The notes under the pieces were generated by a model. It saw only the letters and a list, made by a program, of their open reading frames with translations. It searched no databases and was not told the DNA's origin. The translations under genes and the position numbers were made by a program. Shown here in pieces: positions 1 through 7,238 of a DNA stretch of 11,574 bases; position 1 is the first letter of the stretch; every line of letters begins with the position of its first letter. Origin of the DNA: Methanobrevibacter_A sp964547125. GTDB taxonomy: Archaea; Methanobacteriota; Methanobacteria; Methanobacteriales; Methanobacteriaceae. Where the stretch lies: positions 1 to 11,574 of the forward strand of contig CAZJLS010000057.1 of the NCBI GenBank assembly GCA_964547125.1. Direction: 5' to 3'.

Positions 1-394
1 GTATAATATCACAAAATTTCTGATAAAACAAACATTTCTCAATCCACATACAATCCCCACAAACATCAACGACATCTTCTTTACATAATTTTTTATTAAG
101 AAAATTAAATAAATCATTTGTTTTAAAAATTTTTTCATTAATATCTAGTTTTTCTAATACTTTTCTATCCATATCAACAATATGTAGATTATTTTCAGAA
201 TTAATACACATATTATTTTTTAAATTAGGACATTTTTTACAAATATCATCCGCATAATCACATAACTGCACACAAGTATCTTTTTCATTAATCTTTTTAT
301 GGATATAATCCATATTTTCACTGAAAGACTCATCATATCCGTATCCTTGATAACCCTGTATGCAAAACAGATGATGGGCACGTAATAATAACAT
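1..394 (-). CDS. DUF1284 cysteine-rich protein (3' end cut by window edge)
   Basis: The minus strand is open from an ATG at 394 to the window edge, giving 131 codons with no stop. The translation begins MLLLRAHHLFCIQGYQGYGY, which matches the RAHHLLCIQGFQGYGY opening I recall for the DUF1284 family. Those proteins are usually about 140 residues, so only the last few codons are probably missing. At least ten cysteines are visible, including paired arrangements: CVQLC near residue 40, DICKKC near 50, and VCGDCMW followed by KC and FC near the end. This suggests an iron-sulfur cluster or zinc site; the family has no firmly known function. No good Shine-Dalgarno precedes the ATG, so the mRNA may be leaderless or weakly initiated. 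The gene follows bioY on the same strand but is separated from it by T-runs. Confidence 0.8.
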   Translation of the reverse strand, partial: MLLLRAHHLFCIQGYQGYGYDESFSENMDYIHKKINEKDTCVQLCDYADDICKKCPNLKNNMCINSENNLHIVDMDRKVLEKLDINEKIFKTNDLFNFLNKKLCKEDVVDVCGDCMWIEKCLFYQKFCDII

Positions 395-420
395 AATAAT
401 ATAATATTTAACAATTATTT

Positions 421-438
421 AAAAAAAGAAGAAAAAAA
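421..438 (-). terminator. Poly-T terminator after bioY
   Basis: Read on the minus strand, two runs of seven T (438-432 and 427-421) lie just past the bioY stop codon. Archaeal RNA polymerase commonly terminates at such U-tracts without a hairpin. The tract also lies just upstream of the DUF1284 start, so that gene probably has its own promoter. Confidence 0.5.
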
Positions 439-452
439 TTTAAGTGTTTTAA

Positions 453-1061
453 TTATTTAGGTAAAAACACTTTAGAAAATGCACTTGCACCTATTATTTT
501 AACAATATCTCCAATAATGAAAGGAACTAATCCCATAATTATCAAATCAATAGGTGCTAAAACAATACCAGTATTAATGTATGTAAATGCTTCTAAACCT
601 ATAAGGCCTGGAACATAAATTAAAAAGAAGTTAGCAATTCCAATAATTGCACACATTTTCCAAAATTTTCTTAAATTCACATATTTTTCACTAATAGCTC
701 CAATGAAATATGCTGCAAGTAGGAATCCTACAAAATATCCGAATGTAGATCCAAATAGTATTTCAAATCCTCCACTCATTCCACCATACCATGGGATTAA
801 TGTTGCACCAAGGCCAATGTATATTACTTGACTTAATACTCCATATTTTTTGCCTAATATTAATCCTGCAATTAATACTGCAAATGTTTGTCCTGTAATT
901 GGTACAGGGGTGAATGGTAAAGGTATTATTATTTGTGCTAGTATACCAGTTAAACATGCCATAAGGAATGCTAAAATAGTTTTAGTAACTACTGTTGATT
1001 CTTGTATACTATTAAAAATATTTTCTCTTTTTTGATAGTATGAATTTATATTAATATTCAC
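453..1061 (-). CDS. bioY: Biotin ECF transporter substrate-binding subunit BioY
   Basis: BioY is the membrane S component that binds biotin and takes it up, alone or with ECF ATPase and transmembrane subunits. The 202-residue product has about six hydrophobic segments. It carries the family signature PFTPVPITGQTFAVLIAG (residues 50-67), a GG...GSTFGYFVGF segment (97-113) and a C-terminal PFIIGDIVKI (180-189). I chose the GTG at 1061: an ATG lies six codons upstream at 1079, but the GGAGG at 1076-1072 would then fall inside the coding region, whereas it sits ten bases before the GTG. No bioM/bioN or ecfA/T genes are in the window, so any energising module must be encoded elsewhere. The usual GPTGGY motif reads GSTFGY here. 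The expected role is biotin salvage, for example for pyruvate carboxylase (inference). Confidence 0.92.
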   Translation of the reverse strand: MNININSYYQKRENIFNSIQESTVVTKTILAFLMACLTGILAQIIIPLPFTPVPITGQTFAVLIAGLILGKKYGVLSQVIYIGLGATLIPWYGGMSGGFEILFGSTFGYFVGFLLAAYFIGAISEKYVNLRKFWKMCAIIGIANFFLIYVPGLIGLEAFTYINTGIVLAPIDLIIMGLVPFIIGDIVKIIGASAFSKVFLPK

Positions 1062-1071
1062 TTTTATTATT

Positions 1072-1076
1072 CCTCC
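1072..1076 (-). promoter_or_regulatory. Ribosome binding site fixing the bioY GTG start
   Basis: GGAGG on the minus strand matches the archaeal anti-Shine-Dalgarno (CCUCC). It lies ten bases upstream of the GTG at 1061 and only one base after the alternative ATG at 1079, so it argues for the GTG as the true start. Confidence 0.6.
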
Positions 1077-1110
1077 CATTTTTGTTTTTTTCTAAAATTA
1101 AAATAAAAAA

Positions 1111-1120
1111 TTTATATGAA
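1111..1120 (-). promoter_or_regulatory. Candidate TATA box of bioY
   Basis: The minus strand reads TTCATATAAA here. A start of transcription about 25 bases downstream would leave a leader of about 25-30 bases containing the GGAGG site. The same TCATATAAA core occurs before the ybjQ gene at 10514-10523. The region is so A+T rich that chance matches are common. Confidence 0.35.
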
Positions 1121-1274
1121 GTTAATATTCCTAATGATTTTATATTTTATATTTTATAAAAAAGTTTCTAAGTTTAATCTATATTTTATCAATATTATTT
1201 CTCTTCATAAAAAATAAAATTATAATAATTCTATCTTTTATTTGGAGAAATAATCTTGTAATTTAATTATATTT

Positions 1275-2486
1275 TTAGTTTACAGTAATAATTCTGAGAG
1301 TATCTGGTTTTTTAACAATATGGCCTGATTTAAATGCTACTAAATTTTCAATCCCTTTAGATGCGGATATGTCTGCTAATCTTTGAGATACTACTCCATC
1401 GAAAATAATAGTTTTAGCATTAGGGTCATTTTGTTTAAGTTCATCATAAAGATTTTCAACACTAATTTCTTTTATGACATTAAGGGATTCGTCTAGGATT
1501 TCACTTTTTCCAGTTCCACTTAATTTCATTAACATATTTTTCATAGTGTTTATTCTGCTAGGTTTTTTAGGTTTTGTTATGTTTTCGGTTTTTCTAGTTG
1601 GTCGAGTATTGTTTTGTCTGTTGTTTGTTCTGTTTCGTCTATCTCCTTTGTATGGGGAGGAGTTGGTCATTTGTTCTAGAGGTATTTTGTTACGTAATGC
1701 AATCATAACTTCATCTTTTTCTAAGTCTTCTACTTCTTTACCTCTTGGAGCTTGTGTTACATAGTCTATGTCTCCGACCTGTATGAGTTCTTTGAGTATT
1801 AATTGTCCTCCATGGTCTCCATCTACGAATGCTGTTACTGTTCTATGTTTTGTTAATTCAGCAACATCTGGTGGGATGTTAACTCCTTCAACAGCAACTG
1901 TGTTTCTAATACCATATTTAAGTAAGTTTAAAACATCTGATCTTCCTTCAACTACAATAATTGCATCAGAGGTGTGAACATTTGGTCCTGCAGGTAATTT
2001 ATCCTCTCCATATTCAGATATCTCATTTACTCGCATGGATTCTCTTATTTCCTCTATCATTTTAATGCTTTCAGGAGATACAGTTTCCATCATTCCGTTA
2101 TAAATTTCTTTTGCACGGTTCATTACTTGTTGTCTTTTAACCGCTCTAACATCTTCGACTTTAAGAACTTTAATTTTTGCTTCACATGGTCCTACTCTAT
2201 CGATAGTTTCTAATGATGCGGCTAGTATTGCTGTTTCAATTCTATCTAAGCTTGAAGGTACTACAATTTCTCCTTTGGCTCGTCCACTATTTGAGTGTAG
2301 GACTACTTGTATTCTACCAATTCGTCCTGTTCTTTGGAGTTCTCTTAAATCTAAATCGTTACTTAATAATCCTTCTGTTTGCCCAAAAACTGCCCCTACA
2401 ACATCTGGTTTTTCAACAATACCATTTGCATTTATTTGGGCATGTATGAGGTATTTTGTGGTTGTTAGTTCTTCGCCTTTTCCCAT
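1275..2486 (-). CDS. dnaG: Archaeal DnaG primase / exosome-associated protein
   Basis: A 403-residue DnaG-type protein, the archaeal counterpart of bacterial primase that in several archaea is also a stable subunit of the RNA-degrading exosome. The conserved N-terminal domain begins MGKGEELTTTKYLIHAQINA and runs to about residue 170. A TOPRIM domain (about 172-250) follows, with catalytic Glu180 in VVEGRSDV and the Asp pair D222/D224 in FVDGDHGG. Residues 272-315 form a basic, Asn/Arg/Thr-rich low-complexity linker leading to a C-terminal domain of about 88 residues. There is no bacterial-type zinc-binding domain, as expected for archaea. The start is supported by GAGGGG six bases upstream of the ATG. 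The gene has a long upstream region and lies 213 bases before bioY, so it is probably transcribed alone. Confidence 0.95.
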   Translation of the reverse strand: MGKGEELTTTKYLIHAQINANGIVEKPDVVGAVFGQTEGLLSNDLDLRELQRTGRIGRIQVVLHSNSGRAKGEIVVPSSLDRIETAILAASLETIDRVGPCEAKIKVLKVEDVRAVKRQQVMNRAKEIYNGMMETVSPESIKMIEEIRESMRVNEISEYGEDKLPAGPNVHTSDAIIVVEGRSDVLNLLKYGIRNTVAVEGVNIPPDVAELTKHRTVTAFVDGDHGGQLILKELIQVGDIDYVTQAPRGKEVEDLEKDEVMIALRNKIPLEQMTNSSPYKGDRRNRTNNRQNNTRPTRKTENITKPKKPSRINTMKNMLMKLSGTGKSEILDESLNVIKEISVENLYDELKQNDPNAKTIIFDGVVSQRLADISASKGIENLVAFKSGHIVKKPDTLRIITVN

Positions 2487-3001
2487 TTTTAACCCCTCTG
2501 TGTTTTTTTATGAAAATTATCTAATAATTTTTAATAAATAATTTAATTTTTTTTTTGGATAATAACAATAATTATATTTTTCATCAGTTAATATTTTAAG
2601 TTAATATGTACTTAAATTAGAAAAAATAGTTGAGTTTTTACTTTTTTTACAAAAAAATAATTTCATATTTATTTATTATGTTTTTAGGAGTTTTTTTAGG
2701 GTTATTTTTTAGAGTTAATTTTGTTTTAGTTTTATTATTTTTATATATTATATTGTAAAACATTTAGGTAAATGTAATTGATTATTTTTTCAATATCTTA
2801 ATTTTATCTAAATAAATTTTATTCCTATTAAATGTGGAATATAAACTCTAATTTTTATTAATATTTTCCCATTAAAATAAAATTTTTATTTTTTTATTTT
2901 TTTACACTCCTTTTTTTCAATTTTTTTGTTAAAATTGTGATTTAGTAATTATTTTTAAATAATAAATGAATTTTAATTATAAATTTGTAAAAAATTATCA
3001 A

Positions 3002-3032
3002 ACTCAAATAAAAATATTTTTTTAATTTGAGT
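3002..3032. repeat. Inverted repeat upstream of the RraA-like gene
   Basis: ACTCAAAT at 3002-3009 is the perfect reverse complement of ATTTGAGT at 3025-3032, with a 15-base A/T spacer that can itself partly pair. It is immediately followed by an 11-base dyad, TAGTATAACTA (3032-3042). It lies about 55 bases upstream of the candidate TATA box at 3088, so a regulator site is possible; a terminator is another option. Each arm contains only two G/C pairs. Confidence 0.3.
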
Positions 3033-3087
3033 AGTATAACTATTGTAATTAATATTATTATCTAGTTTAATTATATGTAACAAGATG

Positions 3088-3096
3088 TATATAAAA
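3088..3096 (+). promoter_or_regulatory. Candidate TATA box of the RraA-like gene
   Basis: TATATAAAA lies about 60 bases upstream of the TTG start. Transcription starting about 25 bases downstream would give a leader of about 35 bases that includes the GGTGGGA ribosome binding site at 3137-3143. Confidence 0.45.
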
Positions 3097-3151
3097 TTAT
3101 TATAGTGAATTTTTTTTATAAAAATATTTTTTTTAAGGTGGGATTTTTTAA

Positions 3152-3922
3152 TTGAATAAACGGAAATTGTCTGTTAAAAATTTTATTAAAGATTTTCAAA
3201 ATAATGATTCTAAATCTGAAGATTTAAAAGAGTCTATTGGGGAAAAATCACTTGATAAACATTTTGATATTAATGATTTGATATTGGATGAGTCAAAATC
3301 CAATATTGAAAAATATGTTGAGTTAAAAAATATTCTTGATTCTTGTTCTTCTTGTCAGTTATCTGATGCATTTAATATTGTATCTGATAAATCTTGTGTG
3401 ATTTATGGTTTAAAATCTATTAATAATAAAAAAGCATATGGGAAAGTATTTACTGCTGAAACTAATTCTCAAGATTGGGGTACATCTATTTTAGCAGTGG
3501 ATTATGCTAATATTGGAGATTTTTTATTGATAAATTCTATTGGTGATGATTTTGCGATATGGGGGGAATTAGCATCTAAATATGCTGAAAATAATGGTAT
3601 TGTGGGTGTTGCAATATATGGTGATTCAAGAGATGTTGATGCCGTTTTAAATCTTGATTTTCCAGTTTTTTCTGTTAATAATGTGCCTAATGCTGGAAAT
3701 CCATTAGGTGAGGGTAAATTAAATATTGATTTAAAGATCAATGATGTGGATATATCTCCTGGAGATTTTATTTTTGGAGATGAAAATGGGGTTATTGTTG
3801 TTCCAAGAGATTTATTTTCAGATGTGATTTATCAAACATATAAAATAATAAATAAAGAGTCAAAAATTAAAAAAGAAATGGAAAATGGTAGATTATTATC
3901 TGAAATTATATCTTTAAAATAA
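3152..3922 (+). CDS. RraA / HMG-aldolase-fold family protein with N-terminal extension
   Basis: Residues about 60-256 match the RraA family (formerly annotated as demethylmenaquinone methyltransferase), which includes the RNase E inhibitor RraA and class II pyruvate aldolases. Visible signatures are SDAF (71-74), WGELASKYAENNGIVGVAIYG (137-157), the RD pair that binds the carboxylate and metal in the aldolases (R160, D161), and PGDFIFGDENGVIVVP (203-218). Archaea lack RNase E, so the RNase-inhibitor role is unlikely. An aldolase or lyase activity is more plausible, with substrate unknown. The first 55-60 residues form a Lys/Asp/Ser-rich extension that E. coli RraA (about 160 residues) lacks. 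The start is TTG, supported by GGTGGGA eight bases upstream. The gene stands alone between its own promoter and a T-run. Confidence 0.82.
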   Translation: MNKRKLSVKNFIKDFQNNDSKSEDLKESIGEKSLDKHFDINDLILDESKSNIEKYVELKNILDSCSSCQLSDAFNIVSDKSCVIYGLKSINNKKAYGKVFTAETNSQDWGTSILAVDYANIGDFLLINSIGDDFAIWGELASKYAENNGIVGVAIYGDSRDVDAVLNLDFPVFSVNNVPNAGNPLGEGKLNIDLKINDVDISPGDFIFGDENGVIVVPRDLFSDVIYQTYKIINKESKIKKEMENGRLLSEIISLK

Positions 3923-3925
3923 CTA

Positions 3926-3937
3926 TTTTTTTTTTTT
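3926..3937 (+). terminator. Poly-T terminator after the RraA-like gene
   Basis: An uninterrupted run of twelve T begins four bases after the TAA stop codon, typical of archaeal U-tract termination. It separates this gene from the gar1-tfb promoter. Confidence 0.6.
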
Positions 3938-3991
3938 GATAGTAATTTATTTAAATATGAATTTTTAATTATATATAATGTTAACTAAAAG

Positions 3992-4001
3992 TTTATATAT
4001 A
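3992..4001 (+). promoter_or_regulatory. TATA box of the gar1-tfb operon
   Basis: TTTATATATA is close to the methanogen TATA consensus and is preceded by an A-rich BRE-like stretch (ACTAAAAG). Transcription starting about 25 bases downstream would leave a leader of about 20-25 bases before the gar1 ATG at 4047. Because this operon encodes TFB, the promoter is bound by its own product. Confidence 0.6.
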
Positions 4002-4046
4002 ACATATGATAAATAATTACAAGTATATTTAATGAACTGATTTTTT

Positions 4047-4333
4047 ATGAAAGTTTTAGGAAACACTTCACATATTGCAAACTCAGGTAAACTAATTGTT
4101 ATTTCAGATAAAACACCGCCTGCAGGAGCATTAGTTTTCGATAAGAATAAAAACAAGATTGGAAAAATAGTTGACATATTCGGTCCAGTAAAAACACCGT
4201 TTATATCAATAAGAATATTCAAATCAGCAAACATAAAAAATCTAGAAAATAATTTTGGTGAGGAAGTATACATATCCTCAAATAGAAAAAATAAACGGGG
4301 GAATAAATCACGGCAAAAGAAAAACAAAAAAAC

Positions 4334-4337
<4 letters not shown>
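4047..4337 (+). CDS. gar1: H/ACA ribonucleoprotein subunit Gar1
   Basis: Gar1 joins Cbf5, Nop10 and L7Ae in H/ACA guide RNPs that convert uridine to pseudouridine in rRNA; it binds Cbf5 and helps product release. The 96-residue protein has the Gar1 core: GKLIVISDKTPPAGALVFD (14-32), KIGKIVDIFGPVKTPFISIRI (37-57) and a closing GEEVYI (71-76). A strongly basic Lys/Arg/Asn tail of about 20 residues follows, probably for RNA contact. The size is normal for archaeal Gar1. The ATG is the first in-frame start after the promoter but has no clear ribosome binding site, which fits its short leader. Its TGA overlaps the tfb ATG by four bases (ATGA). Gene order gar1-tfb is familiar from other euryarchaea. 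Confidence 0.92.
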
Positions 4338-5252
<915 letters not shown>

Positions 5253-5269
<17 letters not shown>

Positions 5270-5299
5270 AAAAACTCCCAAAAAAATTCTTTTTTTTTT
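5253..5299 (+). terminator. Stem-loop plus T-run terminator of gar1-tfb, overlapping the tfb stop
   Basis: TGGGAGT (5253-5259, inside the last tfb codons) pairs perfectly with ACTCCCA (5274-5280), enclosing the stop codon in a 14-base A/T loop. Ten T follow at 5290-5299. On the opposite strand the A-runs at 5280-5286 and 5268-5274 become T-runs, so the same segment can end the convergent glycosyltransferase transcript. Confidence 0.6.
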
Positions 5300-5304
5300 A
5301 AAAT

Positions 5305-7206
5305 TTAATAATCTTTACTATACTTTTGTATATCTTCTTCTAATTCTTTAAAAATTGCAGAATTATCACTATTTTTATTATTATTTAAATTAGTTTCATA
5401 TTCTTCAAGATTATTAATAAAACTACTGATCAGTTTACTGTTTAACTGGTCATGATATTCACCATAACCTAATTTTTCAACATAATAACCATTAAGAATT
5501 TGTTCAAAATTACCTTCTGCAGGAATACTATAAACAGGTTTTTTAAGATAAATAGCTTCAGAAATCATAGTAAATCCTCCATTAGTAATTATGGCTTTAG
5601 CACATCTCATATCTTCATAAAATATGTCTTCATTAAACTTTCTATAAGTTAAATTCTCATCAACAAGCTCTTTATTAAAACCATAAACAATAAATTTTTC
5701 ATCACTTTCTTTAAGTTTATCCATCAATTTAATACTAGAATCGCTAGTTTGATAAATAAGGATATAATCATGTGATTCAGATTTTAATTCCATTATTTCA
5801 TTACGAATAATAGGAGGATAGATTACACTCTTTTTCTCATTCTTCAAAGGAGGGGTGAAAAAACTAGTTAAAATGTGTTTAACTGGTCTTATGATATATG
5901 CTTTTGTAACTGCTTTAGCAAATAAACGATCCTTTTTATGGAATGGGGGATAATCATATCTAGTTTGTGTAATTATGTGAATATTACCTATACTAATCAA
6001 TGGAACATTAATCAATTTACTAAGCATACTAGAATAGTTTTCGAAATCGGAAATTATAATATTTGGTTTCACTTCTTTGGATTTTTTAAATAAAACATCA
6101 TATCCTTCTTTTAAATTAGTAGGATTAGTTTTAACAGCTTTAAAAAGAGTTTTCTTACTTCTTACTTTATTATTCTCATAAACAGTATTAAAACCTCCAA
6201 TTTCATAAACATTATCAAATTTAGAATTCAAATACTCGTATGCACGGTTACTTGAAAAAACATAAACCTCGTGATTTTTTTTCAACTCATCAATAACAAC
6301 AGCGCTTCTTACAGCATGACCCATACCTTCTCCACAAACTGAATAAAATATTATTTTCCTTTTATTGGAGGTTAATTTTCTTTTAGATGGTTCTATTGGG
6401 CTTTCTTCTTCATCAATATTTTGTTTAATATTTAAGGTGTGTTCTTTATTTTTATTTGAGGTTTCAGCAATCTTATCTAGATTTTCCTTTTCTAAGGGGG
6501 TTAATGGGTCATGATTAAATTCATAATTAAGTTCACTCGCACTTGTTCTACGACCTCTAAAGTCATTAATTGTACTTTTACCATAGACTTTAAGTAGATT
6601 ATATAAACCTTCTTCTTCTAATCTTCTGGTTGAAACACCAATTTTTGGATTTCTAAGAACTTTAAATTTACTGATGCTTGCTATTCTTTCAATATATTCA
6701 CTATCTTCTCCAAAATCTAAAGTTTCATCAAAACCGCCTAAGGAATCGTGTAATGATTTTTTAACAATAATACCATAACATCCTGCGCCATGAGGTTTTA
6801 TTTTCTCAACAGCAATCATAAACCAATTAGCTAAGTCATGAAGAATAATATCGCTTCTTTTTTCAGAAAGAGGAGTCATTTGAGTTATACCAATACCTAA
6901 TTCTTCCTCTTCAAACTCATTAATCATGTCAGTTAAATAATTTCTAGTAAGCATTAAATCAGAGTCTAAAAATATTAATATTTCTCCATTAGCTACTTTA
7001 GCACCATTATTACGCCCGACAGCAGGTAAACCTCCTTGAACAACTTTACAATTATATTCTTTTGCAATATCAACAGTTTTATCTAAGGAATTATTATCTG
7101 CAATAATAACTTCATAATCTTCATAATTTTGCTCTTTAATACTTCTTAATAATCGGGGGAGATAATCCTCTTCATTATATGTGGGTATAATAATACTTAA
7201 TTTCAT
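5305..7206 (-). CDS. Bifunctional glycosyltransferase: family 2 GT-A domain fused to MJ1255-type GT-B domain
   Basis: I place the start at ATG 7206, preceded by GGTGAG (7215-7210), rather than the in-frame ATG at 7263, which would overlap the upstream gene; this gives 633 residues. Residues 1-235 are a family 2 glycosyltransferase: MKLSIIIPTYNEEDYLPRLL, ADNNSLDKT, the metal-binding DSD at 81-83 (FLDSD) and an acidic GED at 166-168. Residues 236-282 are a charged, Asn/Lys/Glu-rich linker. Residues 283-633 are a GT-B domain like MJ1255 and other MurG/UDP-glycosyltransferase relatives, with CGEGMGHAVRS (291-301) and a donor-site region ITNGGFTMISEA...PAEGNFEQ (539-569). No membrane segments are evident. 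It probably adds two sugars in sequence to a lipid or surface glycan on the inner membrane face; donor and acceptor are unknown. It follows the membrane protein gene by 32 bases, so they are co-transcribed. Confidence 0.88.
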   Translation of the reverse strand: MKLSIIIPTYNEEDYLPRLLRSIKEQNYEDYEVIIADNNSLDKTVDIAKEYNCKVVQGGLPAVGRNNGAKVANGEILIFLDSDLMLTRNYLTDMINEFEEEELGIGITQMTPLSEKRSDIILHDLANWFMIAVEKIKPHGAGCYGIIVKKSLHDSLGGFDETLDFGEDSEYIERIASISKFKVLRNPKIGVSTRRLEEEGLYNLLKVYGKSTINDFRGRRTSASELNYEFNHDPLTPLEKENLDKIAETSNKNKEHTLNIKQNIDEEESPIEPSKRKLTSNKRKIIFYSVCGEGMGHAVRSAVVIDELKKNHEVYVFSSNRAYEYLNSKFDNVYEIGGFNTVYENNKVRSKKTLFKAVKTNPTNLKEGYDVLFKKSKEVKPNIIISDFENYSSMLSKLINVPLISIGNIHIITQTRYDYPPFHKKDRLFAKAVTKAYIIRPVKHILTSFFTPPLKNEKKSVIYPPIIRNEIMELKSESHDYILIYQTSDSSIKLMDKLKESDEKFIVYGFNKELVDENLTYRKFNEDIFYEDMRCAKAIITNGGFTMISEAIYLKKPVYSIPAEGNFEQILNGYYVEKLGYGEYHDQLNSKLISSFINNLEEYETNLNNNKNSDNSAIFKELEEDIQKYSKDY

Positions 7207-7238
7207 CTGCTCACCAATTTCTTTAAAATAATCCTTTA

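Larger units (their letters stand above)
2487..3151. other. 665-base gene-free A+T-rich region between divergent genes
   Basis: This stretch separates dnaG (minus) from the RraA-like gene (plus) and must hold both promoters. I see no tRNA, no G+C-rich island suggesting a structured RNA, and no ORF with a ribosome binding site. Visible elements are a direct repeat of AGTTAATAT at 2586-2594 and 2599-2607, an eight-base-pair dyad at 3002-3032, and long T or A homopolymer runs. Possible dnaG TATA-like stretches lie near 2527-2540 and 2565-2580 on the minus strand, but I cannot choose between them. The plus strand is markedly T rich from about 2640 to 2760. Confidence 0.6.

Noticed and set aside
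220..414. 64-codon minus-strand ORF over the left edge
   Set aside because: It is a different frame over the DUF1284 gene, whose frame gives a recognisable family match.
1474..1764. 96-codon plus-strand ORF opposite dnaG
   Set aside because: Lies over the low-complexity linker and TOPRIM region of dnaG; typical antisense open frame without support.
2586..2607. Direct repeat of AGTTAATAT, also present once at 1120-1128
   Set aside because: Only A/T apart from one G, two close copies plus one distant; expected often by chance in this composition, so not called as an operator.
2678..2758. 26-codon hydrophobic ORF on the plus strand (begins MFLGVFLGLFFRV)
   Set aside because: No ribosome binding site, and T-rich sequence yields Phe/Leu/Ile-rich reading frames by chance; no sign of selection can be seen.
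2487..3151. Possible replication origin in the gene-free region next to dnaG
   Set aside because: No origin-recognition-box repeats and no cdc6/orc1 gene nearby; A+T richness alone is not evidence.
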